A stretch of DNA of 64,000 nucleotides. It comes from an uncultured Ectothiorhodospiraceae bacterium (lineage in GTDB: Bacteria > Pseudomonadota > Gammaproteobacteria > UBA9214). The position numbers and the translations under genes are program-made. The DNA is taken from assembly GCA_947259415.1 (NCBI GenBank), contig CAMYMI010000005.1:1-64000 (forward strand). Direction: 5' to 3'. Of this stretch, positions 36,330 to 45,384 are shown one piece after another. A model generated the notes under the pieces. That model was not told where the DNA came from and made no database searches. It saw only the letters and a program-made list of their open reading frames with translations. Position 1 is the stretch's first letter. Each line of letters starts with the position of its first letter.

Positions 36330-38891
36330 CTACTCGGTATATACAAGCAGCAGTTGCGGGTGAAGGGCGGCGGCCCCATCCTCCTTGCTGGCGAAGTGCG
36401 CCACCTTGCCCTTCTGGGTGCCCTCGTAGCGTAGCACCAGGCCGTGGTTGGCAATGTCGCGCCATTCATGTACCAAACCCGGTGGCAGGGTCCACTCAAA
36501 CCAGTCCGTGGTCCCCAGGGACACGCTGGTCAGGGCATGCTGGATGGTATCGTCCGACAGCGTGTTCCAGGTGACCGTGCCCTCGTCCCAGGCCGCATCG
36601 GCCTTGTAGAGGCCGATGTCGATGGTACCGCTGCCGCTGGCGCTCCCCTGGTAGAGGCGCAGGGTGGCGCTGGTGACGGTGGCGGTGGGCGGCAGGGTGG
36701 CGAGGTCGAAGCGCAGCGCCGAGGCGTAGTGCTTGCCGCCCCCCGGGTTGCCCTTGCCGACATCGAGTTCCGGGTCGCTGCCGTAGTTACTGCCGGCCGA
36801 GCCCTCATAGACCGTGGCATCGGCCAGTACCGGATACTCGGGACCGGCCGGTCCGCCGGACACCGGTTCGGAGTCGATCTGGATGTTATCGAGGTAGACA
36901 ATCTCGGAACCCGATAGGGTATTCAGCTCCATAAAGCGGATCAAGGTATCGGGACCGATCCAGGCGCTGATATCGGCCTCCGTGGTTTGGTAGGCCGCAT
37001 CGTCCGCGGGACCGGTCACCTTGGTGACCGGGCTCCAGTCCGTTCCCCCGTTCGTGGAGGCCTCGACGGTTAGCGCATCCGTCGATGCACTCCAGCCGAA
37101 CCGACGGTAATCGAAACGCAGCGATGCAACGCTGAAAGGCGTGAGATCGACCTGGCGCATGATGCCCTTGTCAGGCGCTGCAATGCGCAGCCGGTTGTCC
37201 CCGAGATCGCTCTCCAGCCGGACCCCTTGGCCGCAGGAATCGTTGGACTCGCCGATATCGCTCCACTGCCAGGGACTCCAGTCGAGGCTGCCGTCACTGC
37301 CGCTGTAGTCGATTGCCGTGTCGCAGATGAAGCTGTTGAACTCGTCGCGGTAGACCGGCACGATCGCGTCGCAGCCCCCGCAGGGGCAGGTGTAGTTGAC
37401 GGTGAGCTTCGGATGCAGGCCGGGATCTGTATGGTCGCTGGTGGAGAAGTCGGCATGGTTGACATCCGGGCTGCCGATCAGCGTCAGGCCGTGGTTGGGC
37501 AACGTGCCGTCCACCCAGGCCGACACCAGGGAGGTGATATCCCACTGGGATGGGCCGGGGAGGGCGGCGTCGATGCCGGCGCTGGCCACGGCCACCGGGT
37601 CGTAGTCGCCGCCGAGTGTGCTCCACGAGACGCCTGCACTGGCCTGATTCCAGGTGGCCTGCAGTTCTTTCCAGGGGCTGGTCACCCGGTGCACGTCCAC
37701 GGAGGCGATCCCGCCGGAGCCGATGCCCTCGAGGTTGAGTTCGAGGACGGCGGAATTGACCTGGGCATCCGCCGGTATGGAGAACAGGCTGAATTGCAGC
37801 AGGCCGCGATCCTGGTTGTTGGTCTTGTTGCTGAGCCGCATCTCGGTCGCATTGCCCAGATTGGTCGCCGGCGTCCCGTCCGCGAGATAGGTGTCGAGGC
37901 CATTGCCGGGTTGCAGTACGACGGTGCTGCCGCCGCCGCCCCCGCAAACGCAGGCATAGGTAATGGTCAGCCTGGGATGGATGTCGGCGAGGTTTTCTTC
38001 ATCGGGTGCCAGGTTGACCCACAGGCTGCCTGATCCCTTGAGCAGCAGGCCCTGGTTGGGATAGGTCCCCGAGAGCCAGCCCTGCACCAGTTTTTCCACT
38101 GGCCAGGCGATCCACACGTCGTTGACATCGATGACGGGGGCACTGGCGATCACCTGGGGATCGATATCCCCACCGGGCGTGGCCCATGGGTTGACGCCGT
38201 CGTAGGTGTCCCAGGTGGCACCGTCGGGCGTACCACCGCCCTGCTTGGTGCCTTCCACCCAGTCCTGGGTGGCTCGATGCACCGCGATGGTCGCGTCCGC
38301 ACTCACGTTGGACGCGCTGTACTGGTACACCTCCAGCTTGGCCGACAGCACTGAAACGTTGGGAGGAATATCGGAGAGGTCGAAGTGAATGAGCTGGTGG
38401 CCGACCTGATTAATATTGGTTGACACATACGAGTAGTTCGCGCCGTGGTTGCGGTCGTTGAAAAAGGAATCCAGCGCCACGTCACCGCCGTTGGTGTTGT
38501 CAAGTTGCACAGTGACCGTGGTGGGGGCCTCGTAGACCGTGACGGCGTCACGCGTCAGGGACCGGGTCGCCCCGCTGGCCAGCGTTCCGGTGGCAGTGAT
38601 CGTCACCGGCGATCCGCCGGTCGGTTCGAAGGCTGCACTGTAGCTGTGCTCGCCAAAACCGGTACTTGGCAGGGTATAGGCGGTGCAGGCGCTGTTCTGC
38701 GCCACCCAGCTGGCATGCCGCAGGCCGGCCTCGGCCACGTACTGCGCCCTGACCGCCTCCAGTTCGCCCGCGACCAGGTTGACCTCCATGCCGCTTTCAC
38801 GCTGGACCAGGAAGGCGATGGCCGCCAGGAGGGTGATGGTCACCACCACCGGCAGCAGGATGTAACCGCGCTGGAATTGCTGCACCTTCAC
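36330..38891 (-). CDS. PilX-like pilus protein with three DNRLRE modules (candidate tip adhesin)
   Basis: This 853-residue protein starts at a GTG overlapping the GspJ-like stop by four bases. Residues 1-60 resemble PilX/GspK-type pilins (RGYILLPVVVTITLLAAIAF, then VRAQYVAEAGLRHASW). Three DNRLRE-like modules follow at about 130-335, 345-510 and 700-853. Between the last two is a jelly-roll-like domain (about 520-690) that looks like a MAM/CUB-type beta sandwich. Gly-rich CVCGGGG and CPCGGC linkers separate them. I infer an adhesin displayed on the pilus tip, like MshQ or PilY1 in role though not in sequence. The long C-terminal part ends without a sorting signal. Confidence 0.82.
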   Translation of the reverse strand: MKVQQFQRGYILLPVVVTITLLAAIAFLVQRESGMEVNLVAGELEAVRAQYVAEAGLRHASWVAQNSACTAYTLPSTGFGEHSYSAAFEPTGGSPVTITATGTLASGATRSLTRDAVTVYEAPTTVTVQLDNTNGGDVALDSFFNDRNHGANYSYVSTNINQVGHQLIHFDLSDIPPNVSVLSAKLEVYQYSASNVSADATIAVHRATQDWVEGTKQGGGTPDGATWDTYDGVNPWATPGGDIDPQVIASAPVIDVNDVWIAWPVEKLVQGWLSGTYPNQGLLLKGSGSLWVNLAPDEENLADIHPRLTITYACVCGGGGGSTVVLQPGNGLDTYLADGTPATNLGNATEMRLSNKTNNQDRGLLQFSLFSIPADAQVNSAVLELNLEGIGSGGIASVDVHRVTSPWKELQATWNQASAGVSWSTLGGDYDPVAVASAGIDAALPGPSQWDITSLVSAWVDGTLPNHGLTLIGSPDVNHADFSTSDHTDPGLHPKLTVNYTCPCGGCDAIVPVYRDEFNSFICDTAIDYSGSDGSLDWSPWQWSDIGESNDSCGQGVRLESDLGDNRLRIAAPDKGIMRQVDLTPFSVASLRFDYRRFGWSASTDALTVEASTNGGTDWSPVTKVTGPADDAAYQTTEADISAWIGPDTLIRFMELNTLSGSEIVYLDNIQIDSEPVSGGPAGPEYPVLADATVYEGSAGSNYGSDPELDVGKGNPGGGKHYASALRFDLATLPPTATVTSATLRLYQGSASGSGTIDIGLYKADAAWDEGTVTWNTLSDDTIQHALTSVSLGTTDWFEWTLPPGLVHEWRDIANHGLVLRYEGTQKGKVAHFASKEDGAAALHPQLLLVYTE

Positions 38892-39862
38892 AGTGCACCT
38901 CCCACCCGCACCCGGCTCTGCAGGCTGACCGTCTTGCCGCCCGCATCGGACAGGTCGAGCATTAGCTCGACCAGTTGCCGGCGGCTGCCGGGAACATCCA
39001 GGCGCTCGACCCGGAAGCGGGTGATATTCCCGGCGATGACAGTTTCGGTGAAATCGGCGCCGTCGCTTGGATTGATAGCGGGCAGTCGCTCGATCAGGTC
39101 GGTGCCATTCAGGTAATAGACGACCGGGTCGAACCAGTCCTCATTGTTATTACCGTCTTCGTCATCGTCAGGGGGCGGATTCTCATCGATCGAACCGTCG
39201 CGGTCATCGTCCACGCCGATCAGGCCATCTTCGCCATCGTTGTTCATGTCGCCGGGAAGGTCCTCGTCGATGGCGCCGTCGAGGTCGTCGTCTTTACCGT
39301 TTAACTCGTCTTCAATTTCCGCGCCGTCCTCATCATTGTCCAGGTATTTACCAAACGGATCAGGTGGTGGACCCTCATCGACAGAGCCATCGTTGTCGTC
39401 ATCAATGCCGACGATGCCATGGGCCCCGTCATTGATGTTGTCCGATCCCGGGTCCTCGTCGATGCGTTCGGGTTCGCCCGCATCCCGGACACTATTGTTG
39501 TTGAGATCCAGGAAATCCCGGTCGTTGTTGGCATCGGCCCAGCCGTCGCGGTCGCGGTCCAGGGTCGGATCAAGGGTGACGGCCAGGACGCCCGGTTCCC
39601 GCACCGATTCACTGTAGGCAGTCGCGGGGTTTTCAGCCAGTGGCAGCAGCAGGCGTTGACTATGGCTGACCGCGCGCACCATGCGCTGCAGGGCAAAACG
39701 GGCATCGCGGGCGATCGCGTTGTGGTTGACCACGTCATCGTGCACGGCCAAGCCGTTGGCGATGACGCCCAACAGGCCCGCGAACAGCAACGCCGCCATG
39801 ACCAGCGCCAGCAGCACCTCGATGAGTGTGAAACCGGAATTCTTATGCAAGCTGCTGCTCAT
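38888..39862 (-). CDS. GspJ/MshO-like minor pilin with calcium-loop insertion
   Basis: This 324-residue prepilin has a class III leader cleaved in NSG|FTLIE. The hydrophobic helix (FTLIEVLLALVMAALLFAG) is followed by a pilin domain interrupted by an Asp-rich insertion at residues 98-243. The insertion has about seven DxDxDG-type loops, including DRDRDGWAD, DDDNDGSVDE, DNDEDG, DDDRDGSIDE and DDDEDG, as in thrombospondin type 3 repeats. These should bind calcium. The C-terminal strand set (FRVERLDVPGSRRQLVELML) resumes the GspJ fold. It overlaps the DNRLRE gene, so the two are co-translated. Confidence 0.88.
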   Translation of the reverse strand: MSSSLHKNSGFTLIEVLLALVMAALLFAGLLGVIANGLAVHDDVVNHNAIARDARFALQRMVRAVSHSQRLLLPLAENPATAYSESVREPGVLAVTLDPTLDRDRDGWADANNDRDFLDLNNNSVRDAGEPERIDEDPGSDNINDGAHGIVGIDDDNDGSVDEGPPPDPFGKYLDNDEDGAEIEDELNGKDDDLDGAIDEDLPGDMNNDGEDGLIGVDDDRDGSIDENPPPDDDEDGNNNEDWFDPVVYYLNGTDLIERLPAINPSDGADFTETVIAGNITRFRVERLDVPGSRRQLVELMLDLSDAGGKTVSLQSRVRVGGAL

Positions 39863-39883
39863 GCCGGTATCGGCTGTGCCGCA

Positions 39884-40432
39884 TTAGGGTTCAGACAGGC
39901 TGGTGAGGCATTCCACCGCATGTGCCGTGCCTGCCAGCTGGACCTTGACCCAGATCAGACCGGCATCCCCGCCGGTAAACGGGTCGCTGTCGTCGATATT
40001 GTCGCCATCATAGCGGGCCAGGAACACCTGGCGGGTGAGGCTGCGCCCGTCTGCCGTGGTGACACTGTCCGAATAGCTGCTGGGTGTGTCTTTGTCGCCC
40101 GCCGCCAGGGCCGCCGCATCGAGGTTGGTGAACGGCTCGGCCAGGACCTCCTCCAATTTCGCTGTCAGGTGGTTGAAGTCCATGGCATGGGCCTCATGGA
40201 GTCGGCTACCCTGGATGCCGGAAGACAGGCCATCCAGCGCCGGGATCAGGGCAAGCGTCAGGATGATCGTGGCCACCAGCAACTCGATGTAGGAGAAACC
40301 CGCCATGCGGTGAGCAGCTTTCCGGCCGCATCTGCCGTGCTGTTGTTTGTCCATGGTGCACGGCGTGTTATCTGCATGGGGATGATCAAGGACGCGTATC
40401 GCGTGCCCTGCGGCTTTTATCAAGTTGTTCAT
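39884..40432 (-). CDS. GspI/MshD/PilV-like minor pilin
   Basis: This is a 182-residue prepilin from the ATG at 40432, which overlaps the GspH-like stop by four bases. The cleavage site would be MAG|FSYIELLVATIILTL at residue 45, which makes an unusually long leader. Internal ATGs at 40354 and 40306 would give leaders of about 19 and 3 residues, but neither has a good ribosome binding site. The rest is a small pilin domain with C-terminal Cys. It is one of four consecutive pilin-like genes. Confidence 0.8.
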   Translation of the reverse strand: MNNLIKAAGHAIRVLDHPHADNTPCTMDKQQHGRCGRKAAHRMAGFSYIELLVATIILTLALIPALDGLSSGIQGSRLHEAHAMDFNHLTAKLEEVLAEPFTNLDAAALAAGDKDTPSSYSDSVTTADGRSLTRQVFLARYDGDNIDDSDPFTGGDAGLIWVKVQLAGTAHAVECLTSLSEP

Positions 40433-40983
40433 TCGATAGTCACCCGCCCGGTGCCCGGGGCGACTCGTACCACGCGCATGAAGTCGCCAAGTGTGAGCTG
40501 CACCACGCCGTCCTCGAGTTGATAGGTGTCGTTGCTGCTATTCACGATCCAGAGGGGCGTCCCTGCATTATCGAACAGCAGGTTCTTGCGGCGCCCTAGA
40601 GTGTCAAACAGAAACGGGTCAGTGGTGTTGCTGATGCGAGCACCACGGGCTGTGGTCCCGGTGTCGACATAGAAATCATGGAAGGTCTTGTCCAGCGGGT
40701 GTCTCAGTACGTAGTCCTGGCTTACCGGAGTGGTTGCCAGGTCGGCCTTATAGACAGTGACCCGCTGGGTGTTCTGGCTTACCTGGATGCCATGGATGGT
40801 GCCACTGCGGATGGATTCGGCACGTGCGTAGCGCAGGGCAGCCGACACCTCGATCACAGCAGCGTCCAGCAGTTGTTCATCGACATTGTTAGAAAAAACG
40901 GGGATCGTCGCGGCTGCGACGATCCCTACTATGGATACCACGATCAGGAGTTCGAGGAGGGTGAATCCATTCTGGTGTTGCAT
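40429..40983 (-). CDS. GspH/MshC-like minor pilin
   Basis: This 184-residue prepilin has the leader MQHQNG|FTLLELLIVVSIVG and conserved Glu5 of the mature helix. The ALRYARAESIRSG segment after the helix is typical of GspH/FimT. The globular part is a beta-rich domain. It lies between the major pilin and the GspI-like gene, which starts within its stop codon. Confidence 0.88.
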   Translation of the reverse strand: MQHQNGFTLLELLIVVSIVGIVAAATIPVFSNNVDEQLLDAAVIEVSAALRYARAESIRSGTIHGIQVSQNTQRVTVYKADLATTPVSQDYVLRHPLDKTFHDFYVDTGTTARGARISNTTDPFLFDTLGRRKNLLFDNAGTPLWIVNSSNDTYQLEDGVVQLTLGDFMRVVRVAPGTGRVTIE

Positions 40984-41066
40984 GCCACCCCTCCTGTATT
41001 GTCGATCGATGACTCTCTGTAAATCCGCTCCGGTTTCAGTCCGGTTCGTATCTTTGGAAATACCGA

Positions 41067-41633
41067 TCAGTGCGTGTCGTAGGGGTCACCATTCGGGTCG
41101 AGAGACGAATCATCCGCGATGAATTTCCCGGTCAGGGTGTCGTAACGCCAGCCACCGTTGGGACCCGGGGCCGACATATCCAGATCACCCGCGAAGACCA
41201 CGGCCAGCACGTTGTTGCTGGTCACCGGGTTATCCGGTAGTTCTTCCTTCTTCAGGTAAGGGCCGAAGTCATAGCCCGGGTCGCGCACGCTGCATGCCAT
41301 GCCGGCCATATTGGTGTACATGGTCATCTGGTCCTTGTAGGTTTGCTCAGTGCGACCTGCTCCAGTTCCCGGGGTCCCCGAACAGGGATTGGCGACGTCC
41401 GGAACGGCTGTCAATTCGCCGGGAAAGGCCATGTGTTGCTGCCGATAGAGGTCGATCGCCGCACGCATGTTGGACAGGTTCGTGTCCAGTGCAGTGATCC
41501 TGGCGTCATCGGTGGTCGTGGCAAATTGCGGCACCACGATGGCAGCGAGGATCGCCAGGATGATGACAACGATCAGCAGTTCGACCAGGGTAAAGCCCTT
41601 CTGTACCTGGCATTTCAGATAGTGTGTATTCAT
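41067..41633 (-). CDS. Major pilin candidate (GspG/MshA-like)
   Basis: The ATG at 41633, with GGAG eight bases upstream, gives 188 residues; the frame opens at 41657. The leader ends QKG|FTLVELLIVVIILAILAA, with Glu5 and a standard hydrophobic helix. The mature part has the GspG/MshA pattern (MRAAIDLYRQQHMAFPGELT, then GPYLKKEELPDNPV). It is first of the pilin genes and is separated from the GspF gene by about 500 repeat-rich bases, consistent with separate strong expression. A CSVRD/NPCSG cysteine pair could form a disulfide. Confidence 0.9.
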   Translation of the reverse strand: MNTHYLKCQVQKGFTLVELLIVVIILAILAAIVVPQFATTTDDARITALDTNLSNMRAAIDLYRQQHMAFPGELTAVPDVANPCSGTPGTGAGRTEQTYKDQMTMYTNMAGMACSVRDPGYDFGPYLKKEELPDNPVTSNNVLAVVFAGDLDMSAPGPNGGWRYDTLTGKFIADDSSLDPNGDPYDTH

Positions 41634-42160
41634 GTTGGTCACTCCGGTGGTATCCATAAATTATCTTGACACGATCTGGTTATCGGCCCTGTTATGTGAA
41701 GCTTTAAGGCTTTTGTTGATGCAGAACAGCGGGATAACGGGGGTGTGTGGAGCGGGTCGATGACCGCCAGTGACGGCCTTGGGTGGTGTCTGGCCAGGCA
41801 GCCCGGCAAGTCATGAGGAATTCTGTATGTCATTGATAAAATGATCGTTTTATCGCGCCTGCAAGGCGCTCCTACAGCATCCGCAGGATGGACAAAGGCC
41901 GCATGGCCGTGCCCCTCATGTCTCTGTTGGGTCCGTCGCTTTCACTCCTTGACCCAACCTACAGGCAGCCTTGTGCAGGATTCGTAGGTTGGATTAGCGA
42001 TAGCGTAATCCGACATGGTTTTGTCGGGTTACGTCGCTGTGCACCTAATCCGACCTACAATTAACGTATGTTTCCACGGCGTACTTATTTCGCGCCTGCG
42101 AGGCGCTCCTACAAATTTATTCGGGCCTGTAGGAGCGCCTCGCAGGCGCGACCGGGATAG
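41634..42160. repeat. Repeat cluster between GspF and pilin genes
   Basis: Elements seen are GCGCCTGCAAGGCGCTCCTAC (about 41855-41875), a reversed GGGCACGGCC element (about 41882-41916), a GACCCAACCTAC element (about 41950-41962), a 75-base GTAGGTTGGATTAGC element (41984-42058), and an inverted GCGCCTGCGAGGCGCTCCTAC/GTAGGAGCGCCTCGCAGGCG pair (42091-42112 and 42129-42150). The pair abuts the GspF stop and could end its transcript. The pilin promoter should lie in 41634-41850. Confidence 0.75.
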
Positions 42161-43291
42161 TCAACCAACCGCGCGCGACAGCTTGAAGATCGGCAGGATC
42201 AGTGAACTGACAATCAGGCCGACTACCCCGCCCATCAGGATCAGCATCAGCGGTTCGACCATGCGCGAGAAGCTGGCGAGACGCTTCCCGAGTTCGCGCT
42301 CGTAGAAATCCGCCACCCGGGTCAGGATGCGCGGCAGGTTGCCGGTGTCCTCGCCGGTGGTGACCATCTGGCGTACCGTCGGCGGAATGAAGTCTGCCTG
42401 CTGGAAGGCCCTGGAGAACCCCGACCCTTCGGTGACCTTGTTCTGTACATCGTGGATAAACTGCCGGAATACGCTGTTATGCACAACATCGCGGCAGGAG
42501 TCCAGGGCGTTCGGGATACTGACCCCGTTGTTGAGCGACAGGCCGAGTACCCGAAGGGACTGGATCAGATAGAGCTGGATGTAGATGTCACGGATGAACA
42601 CGGTGCGCATCTTGGCGCGGTCAATAACTACCGTGCCATTGGGTGTCTGTAGCCACCATGCGATGCCAGCAAGTCCTGCCACCAGCCCCGCTGACAAGGT
42701 CAGCCAGTGGTCAATAAGCAGCGTGCTCGCGCTCATGAGAAACAGGGTGGTACCGGGTAGTTCATCCTGTATCGAGGCGAACATATCGGCGAACTTGGGG
42801 AAAACCGCCACCAGGACGAACAGGACAACGCCAAAGGAGAACAGCACCAGGAACGCCGGGTAGGAAAGTGCGGAGGTCACCGTGCGTCGCAATTCCTCGC
42901 GCTTTTCATCCATCTTCATAAGCTCGAGCAGGACCTTGTCCAGGAAGCCGCCATCTTCGGCTGCCGCGACCAGGTGTACGTAGGTAGACGGGAACATGTC
43001 CGGATAATGCGAAAGTGCCTCGGACAGGGACTTGCCCTCGTTGATATTCTCTATCAGTCCGTCGATGATGTTCACCATCTCGCGGTTGCTGATCTGCTTC
43101 TTCAGAGCCTGCAGTGCGACGTGCATTGACGTGCCCGTCTCAAGCAGCAATGACAGCTGTTCAGTGAAGAAGATGCGCTCCTGGCTGCCGGGTTTCTTGC
43201 TGTGCAGCTGGAAGGACCGCAGCGGAAGCGAGGCGGGTTTACGCGCTACTGTTCGTGCCGGACCCGTTCTATTGGTGATTTCAATAGGCAT
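42161..43291 (-). CDS. mshG: GspF/MshG-like inner-membrane pilus platform protein
   Basis: This 376-residue protein has two repeated GspF domains (residues about 40-165 and 245-370). Each has an IFFTEQLSLLLETGTSMHVAL-type opening, and LPGTTLFLM and the closing GVVGLIVSSLILPIF are hydrophobic segments. GspF is the rotor or platform between the ATPase and pilin. The gene is 12 bases after the ATPase stop. Confidence 0.94.
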   Translation of the reverse strand: MPIEITNRTGPARTVARKPASLPLRSFQLHSKKPGSQERIFFTEQLSLLLETGTSMHVALQALKKQISNREMVNIIDGLIENINEGKSLSEALSHYPDMFPSTYVHLVAAAEDGGFLDKVLLELMKMDEKREELRRTVTSALSYPAFLVLFSFGVVLFVLVAVFPKFADMFASIQDELPGTTLFLMSASTLLIDHWLTLSAGLVAGLAGIAWWLQTPNGTVVIDRAKMRTVFIRDIYIQLYLIQSLRVLGLSLNNGVSIPNALDSCRDVVHNSVFRQFIHDVQNKVTEGSGFSRAFQQADFIPPTVRQMVTTGEDTGNLPRILTRVADFYERELGKRLASFSRMVEPLMLILMGGVVGLIVSSLILPIFKLSRAVG

Positions 43292-43303
43292 CCGAGTTGA
43301 CCC

Positions 43304-45349
43304 CTAGATATTAATAACCCGGGATATTTCCTCGATGGTGGTGTCACAACTACGTACATGGTCCAGACCATCATGGAACAGGGTTCTGATGTTGCGTTCT
43401 TCAAGGTAGCGCGCCAGTTCGTCACGACCGGGATTACTGGTTACCAGGCGCTGCAGGTCTTCGTCCGCCCTGAGGATTTCATGGATACCGATGCGGCCCT
43501 TGTAGCCGGAGTCATAACATTCCTGGCAGCCACGCCCGCGGGCGAGCCTGATCTGGCCCTGGTCCTCCCAACCAAACCGTGTCACCAGGTCGGGTGAGGC
43601 CACGTATTCCGTCTTGCAGGCGGGACAGATGGTGCGCACCAGGCGCTGGGCAATCACGCCGATGAGGGCAGACGAGAGCAGGTAGGGCTCGACCCCCATA
43701 TCGATCATGCGGGTGATGGCGCCGATGGCATGGTTGGTGTGCAGCGTCGACAGTACCAGATGGCCGGTCAGCGCCGCCTGTACGGCGATCTCGGCCGTCT
43801 CCCGGTCGCGAATCTCGCCGACCATCACGATGTCAGGATCCTGGCGCAGGGTGTGGCGCAGGATGGATGAGAACGTGAGTCCGATATTCTCGCGGACCTC
43901 GTTCTGGTTGATGATATCGATCTGGTATTCCACCGGGTCCTCGATGGTGACAATGTTCTTTTCGATGCTGTTGAGATAGTTCAGCGCGGCATACAGGGAC
44001 GTCGTCTTGCCGCTTCCGGTCGGTCCGGTTACCAGGATCAGGCCATTGCTGTTGTCGAGCAGTGACTTGAACAGTGTGACGTTATCCTGGTTCATGCCGA
44101 GCCTGTTCACGTCCAGCAGCGACTGGTTCTTGTCGAGGATACGTAACACGATTTTTTCGCCATACAGGCCGGGCAGCGAACTGAAGCGCAGGTCTACGGC
44201 GCGCCCCTGGGTCTGGACCTGAATGCGACCGTCCTGAGGCAGGCGCCGTTCGGAGATGTCCAGATTGGCCATGACTTTCATACGCGAGACGATTGCCGGA
44301 TGCAGGTCGGAACGCAGGGTGGTGACTTCGTAGAGCACGCCGTCTATGCGGTAACGCACCCGAGATTTTCCGCGTCCCGGCTCGATGTGGATATCGCTTG
44401 CCCCGTCACGTACAGCGCGCTGGACCATGGAGTTCACCAGGTTGATGACCGGGCTGCCCTCGGCCATCTCATCGATGACGGAATAGTCATCCGGTACGAG
44501 GTTTTCGACGATCTCGAAATCTTCGTCGACATCACCCACCATGATAATGTCATCGGTGTTACCCGCGTAGACATCAGCTATGGTGTTCAAGATCTCCTCG
44601 CGCTGTGCGAGTACCGGGTAGACACGACAGCCGATACGTTGCTCTACTTCGTCAAACGAGGGAATGGCCTGCGGATCGGTTACAGCAAGGGCGACAGACC
44701 CACGCACCCTCTGTAGAGGAACAACCCTGAGCCGTGCCGCTGTTTTCCTGTCGAGCAGGTTGGCTGCGTCCGGATCATAAATGCCGGCACGCAGGCGTAC
44801 ATACGGGACAGAGAGCTGTTCTCCGATGGCCATCAGGACGTCCTGTTCGGATGCCCAGCCATTTTCGATGATGATCTGACCCATGCGTTTACCGGTCTTT
44901 TGCTGCTGGGCCACGGCCTCTTCAACACGCTTTTGGGTCAGGATATCCTTTTCCACTAGGCTATCACCGAGGCGGTTTTTCTTGCCGGGCTGCGATCTGA
45001 TATCCGTATCTGCGGCATCCATGACATTGACGTATTCGCTAAAGCCGGTGATACGGAAAATGTCCTGTACCAGGGTATTGGGATGAATGACCTTGGCCCA
45101 GCCACCGAGTCTGACCAGCTTGTCCTGGATGTCGATCAGCGCCTCGAGTGCCCGGCTGTTGACTACCTGTACGGCGGAAAGGTCAATGATCAGCTGAATT
45201 TCTCGCTGCTGTATACAATCGGTTGTCGCGTCGACCAGCTCCTGGATGATCTCTTCCGTATTCAGTGCGGAGCGGGGTGCCAGGTGAGTCATCACGCCGA
45301 CCCGGGTTCGAAGAATCTCTCCCGTCAGATTTTCCTGGGCTGCACTCAT
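43304..45349 (-). CDS. mshE: STAS-MshEN-GspE pilus assembly ATPase
   Basis: This 681-residue protein is longer than typical MshE because of an N-terminal STAS-like domain (residues about 10-112; LIIDLSAVQVVNSRALEALI, with Ser65 at the usual phospho-site). An MshEN domain follows with two 24-residue c-di-GMP motifs (RLGDSLVEKDIL from 126, RMGQIIIENGWA from 155). The GspE ATPase has Walker A GPTGSGKTTS, VEYQIDIINQNEVRE, DPDIVMVGEIRDRETAEIA, and the zinc site CPAC...CQEC. It powers pilus extension. I infer dual control by c-di-GMP and by a STAS partner. It follows the EAL gene by 35 bases. Confidence 0.93.
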   Translation of the reverse strand: MSAAQENLTGEILRTRVGVMTHLAPRSALNTEEIIQELVDATTDCIQQREIQLIIDLSAVQVVNSRALEALIDIQDKLVRLGGWAKVIHPNTLVQDIFRITGFSEYVNVMDAADTDIRSQPGKKNRLGDSLVEKDILTQKRVEEAVAQQQKTGKRMGQIIIENGWASEQDVLMAIGEQLSVPYVRLRAGIYDPDAANLLDRKTAARLRVVPLQRVRGSVALAVTDPQAIPSFDEVEQRIGCRVYPVLAQREEILNTIADVYAGNTDDIIMVGDVDEDFEIVENLVPDDYSVIDEMAEGSPVINLVNSMVQRAVRDGASDIHIEPGRGKSRVRYRIDGVLYEVTTLRSDLHPAIVSRMKVMANLDISERRLPQDGRIQVQTQGRAVDLRFSSLPGLYGEKIVLRILDKNQSLLDVNRLGMNQDNVTLFKSLLDNSNGLILVTGPTGSGKTTSLYAALNYLNSIEKNIVTIEDPVEYQIDIINQNEVRENIGLTFSSILRHTLRQDPDIVMVGEIRDRETAEIAVQAALTGHLVLSTLHTNHAIGAITRMIDMGVEPYLLSSALIGVIAQRLVRTICPACKTEYVASPDLVTRFGWEDQGQIRLARGRGCQECYDSGYKGRIGIHEILRADEDLQRLVTSNPGRDELARYLEERNIRTLFHDGLDHVRSCDTTIEEISRVINI

Positions 45350-45384
45350 AATCGTTATTTCGTGATAGCTAATCGTTGTCCGTG

